A DNA stretch of 64,000 nucleotides from Lautropia sp. Its GTDB lineage: Bacteria; Pseudomonadota; Gammaproteobacteria; Burkholderiales; Burkholderiaceae_E. Positions 49,325-58,724 of this stretch are shown piece by piece (within the stretch, counting starts at the first letter, position 1; every line of letters begins with the position of its first letter). The stretch lies in the NCBI GenBank assembly GCA_030528325.1, contig JAUMZD010000010.1, positions 23,705-87,704 of the forward strand, read 5' to 3'. Position numbers and translations under genes: made by a program. The notes under the pieces were generated by a model. It had not been told where the DNA came from. It saw nothing but the letters and a program-made list of their open reading frames with translations, and did not search any database.

Positions 49325-51238
49325 ATGCTGACCACCGAACAACAACAGACACTGGCTTTCGAGCATGTGCGCAATACGCTCGCCCGCACCCTGGGCCGCA
49401 AGGCCAGCGGCCAGCTCTGGCAAGCCTTCGAGACCCGCCTGGCGGCACACCTGCCCGCGCTGATCCAGAACCTGCAGCCCCTCTACGGTCACCGGGCGGA
49501 CTTCCTCTCGTGGCTGGATGCCATCGTGCTGACCGCCTGGCAGGGCTGGGCCGAGCGCCCGAAGGCGATGAAGGCACTGGACGAGGCCCGCGAGGACGAT
49601 CCGCAGTGGTTCCATTCGGAGAAAGTCGTGGGTGGCGTGCTCTACGTGGACCGTTTTGCCGGCACCCTGAAGGCGCTGATCCGGCAGGTGCCCTACTTCA
49701 AGGAGCTGGGCCTGTCCTACCTGCACCTGATGCCCCCCTTCAAGGTGCCCGAAGGCCGCAACGATGGCGGCTATGCCGTCAGCAGCTACCGGGACGTGAA
49801 CCCGGCGCTGGGCACCATCGAGGACCTGCAGGCGCTGGCGAAGGCTCTGCGCAAGGAAGGTATCAGCCTGGTACTGGACTTCATCTTCAACCACACGGCC
49901 AGTGATCATCCGTGGGCGCTGGCTGCGGTGAACGATGACCCTGTTCACAGGGACTTCTATTACATCTATCCGGATCGCACCGAGCCGGATGCCTATGAGC
50001 GGACCGTTCGGGAAATCTTTCCGGACGAACACCCGGGGGCTTTCAGCCAGTTGCCGGACGGACGCTGGATCTGGACGACCTTCCATGCCTTCCAGTGGGA
50101 TCTGAACTACGACAATCCTGCCGTCTTCAACGCGATGGCCGGCGAGATGCTCAGCATTGCGAACCTGGGCGCCGAGGTGATCCGGCTCGATGCCGTGGCC
50201 TTTGCCTGGAAGCGTCTGGGCACGCCCTGCGAGAGCCTGCCCGAAGTCCACAACATCATCCGCGCCTTCAACGCACTGGCCCGGATCGCGGCCCCGTCCC
50301 TGCTGTTCAAGTCGGAAGCCATCGTCCACCCGGCAGAAGTGATGTCCTACATTCACCCTGACGAGTGCCAGCTTTCGTACAACCCGCTACAGATGGCACT
50401 GCTGTGGAACTCGCTGGCCACGCGCGAGGTCAACCTGTTGCAGCTGGCCCTCGAGAAGTGGCATGCGCTGCCGGCCGGCACCGCCTGGGTGAACTATGTG
50501 CGCAGCCATGACGACATCGGCTGGACCTTCGCCGACGAGGATGCCGCCCAATTCGGCATCAACGGTTTCGATCATCGCCACTTTCTGAATCGTTTTTACA
50601 ACAATCGTTTTCCCGGCAGTTTCGCCCGGGGTGTGCCCTTCCAGGAGAATCCGGTGACCGGCGATGCGCGGGTCAGCGGCACGCTCGCCTCACTGGCCGG
50701 GCTGGAGCAGGAAGACCCGCTGGCCGTGCGGCGCATCCTGCTGCTCTACAGCGTGCCACTGAGCACGGGCGGGTTGCCCCTGATCTATCTGGGCGACGAA
50801 GTGGGCACGCTGAATGATGATCGCTACCGAAACAACCCGATCGAAGCAGATGACAGCCGATGGATTCACCGGCCGTTCCGGGACGAGGCACGCTATGCCC
50901 AGCGGAAGGACATCGGAACCAGCGCCGGACAGATCTATCAGGGGTTGCGTCACCTGATCGAGGTTCGGGCTGCCACGCCTGCTTTTGCAGGGGGCGAGCT
51001 GACCGGTTTTCGGGCCGGCAACCCGTCGGTGCTGGGTTACACACGTCAGAACAGGAACCAGACGATTTTGGTGCTAGCCAATTTCAGCGAATTCGAACAA
51101 CATTGCCCTGCACAGGTCTTTCAAGCGTTACCCAGGGCACCGATGCAGGACATCCTGACAGGCAGCTCGCGTCACCTGCAGGACGGCATCTCCCTGGCAC
51201 CGTATGAGGTTCTGTGGTTGCGGTTCCCGTCGGTCTGA
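49325..51238 (+). CDS. Amylosucrase (GH13)
   Basis: Amylosucrase uses sucrose directly to extend an alpha-1,4-glucan, releasing fructose, with no nucleotide sugar. The 637-residue product is almost exactly the length of the Neisseria polysaccharea enzyme (636). The catalytic residues fall in the expected order and spacing: Asp289 (IRLDAVAF), Glu331 (FKSEAIV) and Asp396 (RSHDDIGW), a constant +3 offset from that enzyme. RNDGGYAVSSYRDVNP is also present. The start at 49325 (MLTTEQQQTL) gives the family length; the longer frame upstream is not family-like. It is followed by a sucrose/maltoporin-type porin, suggesting a sucrose uptake and polymer storage unit. Confidence 0.9.
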   Translation: MLTTEQQQTLAFEHVRNTLARTLGRKASGQLWQAFETRLAAHLPALIQNLQPLYGHRADFLSWLDAIVLTAWQGWAERPKAMKALDEAREDDPQWFHSEKVVGGVLYVDRFAGTLKALIRQVPYFKELGLSYLHLMPPFKVPEGRNDGGYAVSSYRDVNPALGTIEDLQALAKALRKEGISLVLDFIFNHTASDHPWALAAVNDDPVHRDFYYIYPDRTEPDAYERTVREIFPDEHPGAFSQLPDGRWIWTTFHAFQWDLNYDNPAVFNAMAGEMLSIANLGAEVIRLDAVAFAWKRLGTPCESLPEVHNIIRAFNALARIAAPSLLFKSEAIVHPAEVMSYIHPDECQLSYNPLQMALLWNSLATREVNLLQLALEKWHALPAGTAWVNYVRSHDDIGWTFADEDAAQFGINGFDHRHFLNRFYNNRFPGSFARGVPFQENPVTGDARVSGTLASLAGLEQEDPLAVRRILLLYSVPLSTGGLPLIYLGDEVGTLNDDRYRNNPIEADDSRWIHRPFRDEARYAQRKDIGTSAGQIYQGLRHLIEVRAATPAFAGGELTGFRAGNPSVLGYTRQNRNQTILVLANFSEFEQHCPAQVFQALPRAPMQDILTGSSRHLQDGISLAPYEVLWLRFPSV

Positions 51239-51292
51239 TGGACCGATGTCACCACATGTCTGAATGAACGATACCTTGCGAAGGAGACTTCC

Positions 51293-52708
51293 TTGAACAA
51301 CAAGAAATCGCTGGCCGTGGCCGGTGCGCTGCTGGCAGCCACCTGCATCAACACCCCTGTCCGGGCACAGGAGGCCAATCCCTTCACTTTTGGCGCCTAT
51401 TTCCGTTCGGGCGCCGGCACCACCTCGGAAGAAGGCAGCCTGGCCTGTGTCCGCCTGCCCGGCTCGATCACCTTCTTCCGTCTCGGCAACGAGTGCGACA
51501 CCTATGTCGAGCTGAGGTTCGGGTCCAGACTGGGGGAAATCAAGGGCACCACCTTCGACGCGAAGTTCACCTTCTCCCATGGCACGCAGGGCATGGCAAA
51601 CTGGGAACAGAGCACGCCCGCATTGCGTGAGGCCTTCGTCACGGCCGGCAACATCGGTGGCGCCCTGGGCCTGAAGTCACTGGAAGGTGCCAACCTCTGG
51701 GTCGGCAAGCGCTTCTACAAGAATCCCGACATCCACATGCTGGACTATGCCTACTGGGAACCCGCCATGGGCCCGGGCTTCGGTATCGACAACGTGGCGA
51801 TGGGCCCTGGCCGCTTCGCCTATGCCATGTTCCGTATCGGCGACATGACCGGCTACGGCATCAACCCCTCGCTGGGCGGCTACAACCCCGACCTGATCGG
51901 CGGCGGTTCGCGCACGGCCACCGTGCATGACTTCCGGCTCGAGAAGATCGGCGTGAATCCGGGCGGCTCGATGATGGTCGGCTTCGACCTGATCCGCGCC
52001 AACAACCGTGAGGGCACGAGCACGTACACGGTGGACACCCCGCAAACGCTGGATCTGGACGACAACCCGGCCACCCCACCGGTTCAGGTGCTGGTACGCG
52101 AAACCCGCACGATCGACAACAAGCCGGGCAAGAACGGCGCAGCCTTCACCGTCGCGCATGAGCAGGAGAACTTCCTGGGCCTGGGTGGCACGAACACGCT
52201 GGGTCTGCAGTTCGCCAAGGATGCCGCCTCACTGAAGGGATTCGGCTTTGCCGGCAGCACCGACAAGCGTCGTGAGTGGCTGGTCTTCGATCACTGGCTG
52301 TATCAGCCCACCGGCAGCCGCTGGTCGGCCACCAGCACCATCGGCTATCGGAACGCCGACATCAACGACATCAACGTGAAGGAAATGTGGGTCGGCACCC
52401 GTCCGCACTACAGCCTGAACGAGGTGCTGGGTCTGTACGGCGAGTTCGGCTACCAGCAGCTGAAGCAGGAATCGCAAGCCACCCGCAAGCTGACCAAGCT
52501 GACGCTGGGCACCCAGTTCGCCATGGGTGAGGGCGTGTTCGCCCGTCCGGCCCTGCGCCTGTATGCCACCTACGCCAAGTGGAACGATGCCGCAGCAGCC
52601 GCTGGCCCGGTCGTCTGCACCGGACGTGACTGCGCGACCCCGGTGAGCGCCTTCGCCGACAAGCGCAGCGCCATGTTCTACGGCGTTCAGGTCGAAGCCT
52701 GGTTCTGA
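51293..52708 (+). CDS. LamB/ScrY-type sugar porin
   Basis: This 471-residue outer-membrane protein has a signal peptide (cleavage near VRA, about residue 25) and an alternating-strand pattern typical of the 18-strand maltoporin family, ending YGVQVEAWF. The motifs WVGKRFYKNPDIHMLDYAYW and GTNTLGLQF are diagnostic of LamB/ScrY. The start codon is TTG at 51293, supported by AAGGAG 6-7 bases upstream and by the signal peptide. Next to the amylosucrase, it is more likely to admit sucrose than maltodextrin. A strong hairpin follows the stop. Confidence 0.87.
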   Translation: MNNKKSLAVAGALLAATCINTPVRAQEANPFTFGAYFRSGAGTTSEEGSLACVRLPGSITFFRLGNECDTYVELRFGSRLGEIKGTTFDAKFTFSHGTQGMANWEQSTPALREAFVTAGNIGGALGLKSLEGANLWVGKRFYKNPDIHMLDYAYWEPAMGPGFGIDNVAMGPGRFAYAMFRIGDMTGYGINPSLGGYNPDLIGGGSRTATVHDFRLEKIGVNPGGSMMVGFDLIRANNREGTSTYTVDTPQTLDLDDNPATPPVQVLVRETRTIDNKPGKNGAAFTVAHEQENFLGLGGTNTLGLQFAKDAASLKGFGFAGSTDKRREWLVFDHWLYQPTGSRWSATSTIGYRNADINDINVKEMWVGTRPHYSLNEVLGLYGEFGYQQLKQESQATRKLTKLTLGTQFAMGEGVFARPALRLYATYAKWNDAAAAAGPVVCTGRDCATPVSAFADKRSAMFYGVQVEAWF

Positions 52709-52717
52709 CGTCCCCGG

Positions 52718-52755
52718 GTCGGGTCGGCCACCGGCGCCACGGTGGCCGATCCGAC
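52718..52755 (+). terminator. Hairpin downstream of the porin gene
   Basis: A 16-bp stem with one G-T pair (GTCGGGTCGGCCACCG with CGGTGGCCGATCCGAC) surrounds a 6-base loop, 10 bases after the stop codon. There is no T-tract, so it may stabilise the transcript 3' end or act with Rho rather than be an intrinsic terminator. Confidence 0.55.
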
Positions 52756-52991
52756 CGGCTCACGATGAGTTGCAGTACCCTGCGGCCGGACATGGCGCCC
52801 CCCGGCTCGCAGGTTGAGGCCAGCCCAGCATGACCGATACTGGATTGTCAGGTAATGAATCAAAGGGCAAACACTTTGTAAACAATGGGTTAGGTCATGT
52901 TTTTCAATCTGTTCCTCGTTGATCAGCTGCCCTGTCTTTGACATACTGACACGGTACGTCCATCCCGGGCGTCTCGCCCCCGCTTTCCGGC

Positions 52992-53525
52992 ATGCGTTTT
53001 CGTGGCATTCGTCATCACGGACTTGTCTGGCTGACCTTGGTGATCTTTGGTCTGGCTTCGCTCGCCCCGATGGTGTCGAGGATGCTGGCCGCCCACGAAT
53101 CCGCCTCCTCCCAGCCGGGGCACGCTCTCGCAGCCTCCCTGCCAGCCAGCACGTCGCACAGAGGCCCGGCAGCAGACTGCCTTCCGCCTGATGAGCAGGA
53201 CGAACAGCGCGAGGGGAGCCTCCATGCCGCTCATCATGCTGTTCATCATGCAGCAGGGCATCAGGCCGACCACGCCGTTCAGGCGTCACACCACCATCCT
53301 GCAGACCCATCCGGCACCGGGCACGCCCACCATCTGGAGCACTGTGCGCTGTGCCTGGTCATGGCCAAGCTGGGCTCACCGCCATCGCTGACACCGCCAG
53401 CGGTGGATGGCACGAGAACCCCGCCTTCGCCTCCGCCCCCCATACAGGCGGTTCCTCTCTCCTTCAAACCCCTTCCCCCTCCCCCCCGCGCGCCGCCGCG
53501 CCCGCTTGCGGCCCTGCTCATCTGA
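52992..53525 (+). CDS. His-rich DUF2946 protein
   Basis: This 177-residue protein has an N-terminal membrane/signal segment (about 10-28), a histidine-rich middle (about 78-115: HAAHHAVHHAAGHQADHAV, SHHHP, HAHH), and the DUF2946 signature HLEHCALCLVMAKLG. The tail is Pro-rich. The combination of many His residues and a Cys pair suggests metal binding at the envelope. It precedes the MbnP/MbnH/OprC-like genes, which act on copper, so copper is the most likely metal. The function is inferred from context. Confidence 0.7.
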   Translation: MRFRGIRHHGLVWLTLVIFGLASLAPMVSRMLAAHESASSQPGHALAASLPASTSHRGPAADCLPPDEQDEQREGSLHAAHHAVHHAAGHQADHAVQASHHHPADPSGTGHAHHLEHCALCLVMAKLGSPPSLTPPAVDGTRTPPSPPPPIQAVPLSFKPLPPPPRAPPRPLAALLI

Positions 53526-53616
53526 GCCAGGTTGAGCCGTCCCGTTCATTCGATCGTCAGCTTGTCCACGTCGGTACCAACCGCTGAGGTGGCATGTCCC
53601 TGCTCGCACATCCTGA

Positions 53617-53633
53617 GTGCATGACACGCTCTA
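53617..53633 (+). repeat. Single end of the TAGAGCGTGT palindromic element
   Basis: GTGCATGACACGCTCTA matches the right arm of the element at 63339-63402 with one mismatch, and its terminal 14 bases match the element at 60796-60846 (CATGACACGCTCTA). No matching left arm is present nearby, so this is a solo or decayed end. It lies 116 bases upstream of mbnP. Confidence 0.55.
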
Positions 53634-53748
53634 CGTCTGTCACGACGACAAGGCGTCGGATCGGCGCGACCAGATCCAGAAAGCCGACGGTTCAGCTGTC
53701 TGCCCATCGATGCCATTTCCCGATTTCCAGAAAACAGGAGCAATCCTC

Positions 53749-54762
53749 ATGATCCACGCGCGCCCCAATGACCTGAAGGCCCTCGCCCTCTCCATCGCCA
53801 CGGCAGCCCTGCTGGCAGCCTGCGGCGGCGGCAGTGGCGGTAGCAGCAGCCCGGCCCCCGATACCCAGACAGGGAAAGGCTGGCAACCTGACAGTGCCGG
53901 CAATATCACGATCCGCTTTGGTGCCTACAACGGCGATACCCCCATCGACTGCAACAGCAGTCTGAAGCTGGGCACAAGCCAGCGGGCAGTCCGGATGGCC
54001 GACTTCCGCTTCTATATCGCCGACGTCCAGCTGATCAAGGCCGATGGCAGCAAACAGCCGCTGAAACTCAAGGCCACCGACGACTACAACTACGCGAGCC
54101 CCGACGGCAAGCACAGCGTGAGCCTGATCGATCTCGAGTCCGGCACACAGGGCAAATGCACCCAGGGCTCGACCACGGTGAACGCCCAGATCGAAGGCAC
54201 GGCGCCTGCCGGCCTGTACACCGGCGTCGAGATGACGCTGGGCGTACCCTTCGAGCTGAATCACCTGAATGCAGCCGACGCCGCCACGCCTCGCGTCCTG
54301 CAGAATGCGGTTCATCCCGCCATGTCATGGGCCTGGCGTGGTGGGCGCAAGTTCACGAACATCCAGTTCGACCAGGACAGGCAGGCCGACCCGGCGGTGT
54401 GGCAAACGGCCGAAGGTGACAAGGATGGGCAGATCATCCTGCATCTGGGCTCCACCGGCTGCGTGGGGAACCCGGCGGCCGGCACGCCGATCTCCGCCTG
54501 CAAGGCCCCGAATCGCGCTGCCATCACACTGCGTGACTTCAACCCGAACACCCAGCTCGTGGCCTTCGATGCCGGCGCCCTGTTCAACCATGACATCGCC
54601 AGCACCAGCGAGGGAGATGGTGCCTGCATGTCTGGCCCGAATGATGCAGCCTGCGCCAAACCCTTCAGCGCGCTCGGCCTCGACTGGAAGGCCGACGGCA
54701 GCGGTACCGGCCAGCCCATCGCCGAGCCAGGCCAGCAGGTGCTGAAAGCCGTCACACGCTGA
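53749..54762 (+). CDS. mbnP: MbnP-type copper-binding lipoprotein
   Basis: MbnP binds copper after its partner MbnH oxidises one of its tryptophans to kynurenine. This 337-residue product is a lipoprotein (lipobox LLAAC followed by GGGSGGSSS) with the family cysteines spread along the chain (DC, KCTQG, GCVGN, SACKAP, ACMSG, ACAKP). The signature MSWAWRGGRKFTNI carries Trp194 and Trp196, one of which is the expected modification site. ACAGGAG lies about 8 bases before the start. The gene for the peroxidase-like partner follows. Confidence 0.88.
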   Translation: MIHARPNDLKALALSIATAALLAACGGGSGGSSSPAPDTQTGKGWQPDSAGNITIRFGAYNGDTPIDCNSSLKLGTSQRAVRMADFRFYIADVQLIKADGSKQPLKLKATDDYNYASPDGKHSVSLIDLESGTQGKCTQGSTTVNAQIEGTAPAGLYTGVEMTLGVPFELNHLNAADAATPRVLQNAVHPAMSWAWRGGRKFTNIQFDQDRQADPAVWQTAEGDKDGQIILHLGSTGCVGNPAAGTPISACKAPNRAAITLRDFNPNTQLVAFDAGALFNHDIASTSEGDGACMSGPNDAACAKPFSALGLDWKADGSGTGQPIAEPGQQVLKAVTR

Positions 54763-54779
54763 GATCATGACGCAGGCAT

Positions 54780-54948
54780 CCAGGAGCCTGGGCGGCAGGC
54801 ATCGCGACGGCGAAAACCGGCCCCGCCGGGCACGGTTCGTGCCCGATTCGCCGCCCCATGGCCCGAGCCATGGGGCAGGAAGCGGGTGCAACATGGGCCG
54901 GCGCGGCCGGTTTGCAGCCCGCGACTTTCCTGCCGTCCAGGCGCCTGG
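54780..54948. repeat. Complete 169-bp near-palindromic element (copy E)
   Basis: The two arms of about 83 bases are homologous in inverted orientation and meet at CCCCATGGC-CCGA-GCCATGGGG. The left arm carries GAAAACCGGCCCCGCC and GGGCAC-N5-GTGCCC. The right arm, read in reverse, carries AAAGTCGCGGGCTGCAAA and CCGGCC. Copies A and B match the right arm; copy C matches the left arm. It lies between mbnP and mbnH and overlaps the possible mbnH starts at 54893 and upstream. It resembles a REP/MITE-like element but has no gene. Confidence 0.85.
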
Positions 54949-56296
54949 CCCATCACGGGCAGCTGGCTGGTTGATGGGCACGATCGTGCTGCTGTGTCTG
55001 GGCTGCGGCGGTAGCGCAGGGGGCGGCGACGCAGGAGACTCCCATGCAGGCGGAAGCAGGACGGATGGCAGCAGCCTGGGGGTGGGCCCGGACACGCCTG
55101 CGCCTGCACCAGTGCCGTTGCCGCCTGCCGGGCAGGCCGGCGCCGGTGCGCCCACGCAGCTGAACTGGGCGTATCCGGCCTACACGCCACCCGACGACTG
55201 GCGCTGGGCGCTGCCACCCCACATGCCGCCCCCGCGCGTACCAGCGGACAATCCGATGAATGCCGCCAAGGTCAGGCTGGGGCGCTGGCTGTTCCACGAC
55301 ACCCGGCTCTCGGGCGATGGCACCCAGTCCTGTGCCAGCTGCCATGAGCAGCGGCTGGCCTTCAGCGATGGAAAGGCACGCCCCAGCGGCATCACCGGCA
55401 TGGTTCACCCCCGCAACGCGATGGGGCTGGCCAACGTAGCCTACCACGCCACCCAGACCTGGGCGAACCCGGCCATCCTTAGCCTGGAGCGCCAGATTCC
55501 AAACCCGGTGTTCGGCACCGAACCTGTGGAAATGGGTGTCGATGCCCGAACCGTGGAGGTCATCCTCGAGCGCCTGAAACAGGCCACCGAAGTCGATTAC
55601 CCGGCGCTTTTCCGGGCAGCCTTCCCCGAAATCAGGGCAGCCCCCATCTCCTGGGAGACTATCTTCAAGGCCATCAGTGCCTTCGAACGCACGATGATCT
55701 CGGCCAACAGCCGTTACGACCGTTACCTGCAGGGCAAGGCCACACTCACCCCGCAGGAAGAAAGGGGCCTGGCCATCTTCGAGTCAGCGCAATGCAGTGC
55801 CTGCCATCAGGCGCCGAACTTCGATGACCAGTTCGTCAGCACCGAAACCCGGACGCTGACCGTGCGCTACCACAACGTCGGGCTCTACAACCTGGATGGG
55901 CGAGGCGCGTATCCCGCCCCCAACACCGGCGCCGAGGAAATCACGGGCAACCCGGCAGACATGGGCGCCTTTCGTACGCCGAGCCTGCGGAACGTGGCCG
56001 TGACCGCGCCCTACATGCATGACGGTTCCGTCGCGACGCTGGCAGAAGCCGTCGAGATCCTGACCGGTGGTGGACGGCTGATCGAGAGCGGCCCTCTGGC
56101 AGGCGACGGGCGCGCAAATCCCCACAAGAGCCCGCTGATCCGGGATCGCCAGCTCTCCACCGAGGACAGGGCTGCGCTCGTGGCCTTCCTGCACACCCTC
56201 ACCGACGAAGACTTCCTGAACGATCCCGCCCTCGGCTCCCCCTTCCTCTCGTCTTCCCAACATCCGGGATCCCTTCATCATGACACCACACCTTGA
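54893..56296 (+). CDS. mbnH: MbnH-type diheme peroxidase-like protein
   Basis: MbnH is a MauG/cytochrome c peroxidase-like diheme enzyme that oxidises a Trp of MbnP. Two CxxCH sites are present (Cys147-His151 and Cys301-His305 by this start), with LFHDTRLSGDGTQSCASCH, NPAILSLERQIPNP and the C-terminal FRTPSLRNVAVTAPYMHDGS. The start is uncertain. 54893 gives a basic N-terminus before a hydrophobic lipoprotein signal (LLCLGC) but lies in the repeat at 54780-54948. 54974 lies after the repeat but leaves a very short signal, and 54767 is 4 bases after mbnP. The stop overlaps the start region of the copper receptor gene. Confidence 0.85.
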   Translation: MGRRGRFAARDFPAVQAPGPSRAAGWLMGTIVLLCLGCGGSAGGGDAGDSHAGGSRTDGSSLGVGPDTPAPAPVPLPPAGQAGAGAPTQLNWAYPAYTPPDDWRWALPPHMPPPRVPADNPMNAAKVRLGRWLFHDTRLSGDGTQSCASCHEQRLAFSDGKARPSGITGMVHPRNAMGLANVAYHATQTWANPAILSLERQIPNPVFGTEPVEMGVDARTVEVILERLKQATEVDYPALFRAAFPEIRAAPISWETIFKAISAFERTMISANSRYDRYLQGKATLTPQEERGLAIFESAQCSACHQAPNFDDQFVSTETRTLTVRYHNVGLYNLDGRGAYPAPNTGAEEITGNPADMGAFRTPSLRNVAVTAPYMHDGSVATLAEAVEILTGGGRLIESGPLAGDGRANPHKSPLIRDRQLSTEDRAALVAFLHTLTDEDFLNDPALGSPFLSSSQHPGSLHHDTTP

Positions 56297-56372
56297 CCCC
56301 TGGAACCCGAGCCGGGCTCCTGTGCCCCCACGCGCACACGACCTTGTGGCGCCTCCCCAGCCATCGGCCACC

Positions 56373-58658
56373 ATGAAGCCATGGGCACTGATGCTGTCCG
56401 CCCTGCTGCTGCCGGCCCTCACGCCTGCTGAAGCGCAGACACGGGCAGAGGCTCAGACCACCGGTCGGGCAGCGCCGGATCAAGCCCGGAACACCTTCCA
56501 GTTGCCGAGCATCAACATCCAGGCTCCCGTCTGGGTCGAACCGGGCGACCGCCAGGCCACCGATGCCCAGCTGGGGGCCTCACACAGCGATGCCCGACGC
56601 CTGTCCCGGCGACGTGCCAGCAGTCCTGACAGCTCGAGTCTGCTGAAGGACATGCCAGGTGTGGAGATCCTCGGTGCGGGCGGAGTTTCGGGCCTGCCCG
56701 TCATTCATGGCCTGGGCGACGAACGTCTGCGTCTGACCGTGGACGACATGGATCTGATGGCCGCCTGCGCGAACCACATGAACCCGGTACTGTCCTACAT
56801 CGATCCGGCCAAGGTGGAGCAGATCAAGGTCCATGCCGGCCTGTCGCCTGTCAGTGCCGGGGGCGACAGCATCGGCGGCAGCATCCAGGTTTCATCCGCG
56901 CTGCCGGTCTTCGCCGACCCTGGCGAGGATCCGCTCACCGAAGGGAATGTAAGCGCAAACTATCGCCGTAATGGCGATGGATTCGACCTCAATGCAGCAG
57001 CCAGTCATGCCACCAGCCAATGGCATCTGCGTTACAACGCATCCTATGCCCGTGCCGGCAACTATCGGGCCGGCGGTGTGTTCAAGGCCGCTGGCGCCGG
57101 TCGGGAGCAGGGCCGGATCATCCCGGGCGACGAGGTGACCTCCACCAGCTTCGAGACTCAGAACCATCAGCTGGGCCTGGCATGGCGCGCGGAAAAACAC
57201 CTGCTCGAGACCCAGCTCAACTGGCAGGACATGCCCTTTCAGGGCTTTCCGAACCAGCGGATGGACATGACGCAGAATCGCGCCCTGCTCAGCAGCCTGC
57301 GTTACCTGGGCCAGTTCAGCTGGGGAGACCTGAAGGCAAGAACGTGGCACCAGCGCATCCGGCACCAGATGGACATGGGCGATGACCGTCACAGCTATGG
57401 CACCGGCATGCCGATGCACACGAGTGCCAGCACCACGGGTGTGGCCGTCGCAGCCCACTGGCTGCTCTCCGAACGGCACACGATCCGGCTGGGCACCGAC
57501 GCCTTGCGCTACACCCTCTATGACTGGTGGCCACCGGTCGGTGCCAGCGGCGTGATGGCGCCCAACAATTTCTGGAACATCGACTACGGCCGGCGCAACA
57601 AGCTGAGCGCTTTCGCCGAATGGGAGGCCCAGTGGCAGCCTGCATGGCTCGGCCTGATCGGCATCCGGCATACCCGGATTCACAGTGATGCAGGGCCCGT
57701 GCAAGGGTACAGCCAGCAGCCGACCTGGGCCGAAGATGCCCGCCTCTTCAATGCCAGCCCGCGCAGCCAGCATGACCGGCACTGGGATCTGAGCGCCATG
57801 CTGAGCCACACGCCGGCCGAGGGCCGTCGTTACGAGATGGGCGTTGCCCGCAAGACCCGCTCTACCAGCCTCTACGAGCGCTACCCCTGGTCGACCAACA
57901 CGATGGCGGCCGGCATGAACAATTTTCTGGGCGATGGCAACGGCTACCTCGGCAACCCGACCCTGAAACCCGAGGTGGCCCACACCGTCAGCCTGGTCGG
58001 CCAATGGGATGACACCGGCGAGGCACCCCGCTGGCGAATCCGGCTACATGCCCATGTCAGTCAGGTGAAGGATTACATCGACGCCGAGCGCTGCCCGGCC
58101 GAACGCTGCCGCAGCGGCAATCAGTCAGCCACGGACGAGTTCGTGCTGCTCCGCTATGTGAATCAGGATGCCCGCCTGTATGGCGCGGATCTGTCCGGTC
58201 ACTGGCAACCGTTCGATCATGCCGAACGCGGCAGCCTGAGGCTCAATGGTGCCCTCAGCTGGCTGCGCGGCACCAACCGGACAACCGGCAACGGCCTCTA
58301 CAACATGATGCCAGCCAACCTGAAGCTCGGGCTCGAACACCAGATCGATCTAGATCAGGGGCGGCTGCACACCACGCTGGAATGGCAGGGTGTGCAGGCC
58401 AAGGAACGACGATCAAGCGTGCGCAACGAGATTCGCACCCCCGGTTACGCCCTGCTCCATCTGAGACTGCGCTACGAGCTTAAGCAGCTGTCGCTGGATC
58501 TGGGTGTCGAAAACCTGCTCGACCGCCACCACGCCCTGCCTCTGGGCGGTGCCTACGTGGGGCAGGGCAGCAGCATGATGCTGAACACCGTACCCTGGGG
58601 CATCGCCGTGCCGGGGCACGGACGCAATCTCTACGCCGGTTTCAGCTACCGCTTCTGA
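56373..58658 (+). CDS. OprC-like copper TonB-dependent receptor
   Basis: This 761-residue TonB-dependent receptor has a signal peptide (MKPWALMLSALLLPA), a plug domain and a barrel ending LYAGFSYRF. It has both halves of the CxxxM-HxM copper site described for OprC: CANHM (Cys132-Met136) in the plug and HQM (His331-Met333) in the barrel. Further Met/His residues surround the second half (DMGDDRHSYGTGMPMH). Copper import is therefore likely. An in-frame start at 56280 overlaps mbnH, but 56373 gives a standard signal peptide. Together with mbnP and mbnH it forms a copper acquisition unit. Confidence 0.88.
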   Translation: MKPWALMLSALLLPALTPAEAQTRAEAQTTGRAAPDQARNTFQLPSINIQAPVWVEPGDRQATDAQLGASHSDARRLSRRRASSPDSSSLLKDMPGVEILGAGGVSGLPVIHGLGDERLRLTVDDMDLMAACANHMNPVLSYIDPAKVEQIKVHAGLSPVSAGGDSIGGSIQVSSALPVFADPGEDPLTEGNVSANYRRNGDGFDLNAAASHATSQWHLRYNASYARAGNYRAGGVFKAAGAGREQGRIIPGDEVTSTSFETQNHQLGLAWRAEKHLLETQLNWQDMPFQGFPNQRMDMTQNRALLSSLRYLGQFSWGDLKARTWHQRIRHQMDMGDDRHSYGTGMPMHTSASTTGVAVAAHWLLSERHTIRLGTDALRYTLYDWWPPVGASGVMAPNNFWNIDYGRRNKLSAFAEWEAQWQPAWLGLIGIRHTRIHSDAGPVQGYSQQPTWAEDARLFNASPRSQHDRHWDLSAMLSHTPAEGRRYEMGVARKTRSTSLYERYPWSTNTMAAGMNNFLGDGNGYLGNPTLKPEVAHTVSLVGQWDDTGEAPRWRIRLHAHVSQVKDYIDAERCPAERCRSGNQSATDEFVLLRYVNQDARLYGADLSGHWQPFDHAERGSLRLNGALSWLRGTNRTTGNGLYNMMPANLKLGLEHQIDLDQGRLHTTLEWQGVQAKERRSSVRNEIRTPGYALLHLRLRYELKQLSLDLGVENLLDRHHALPLGGAYVGQGSSMMLNTVPWGIAVPGHGRNLYAGFSYRF

Positions 58659-58724
58659 GTCCTTCCGTGGCAGCTAGGAGCGTCCACGACAGACCGCTCC
58701 GCCGCCTTTCACCAGGTGTCCATC

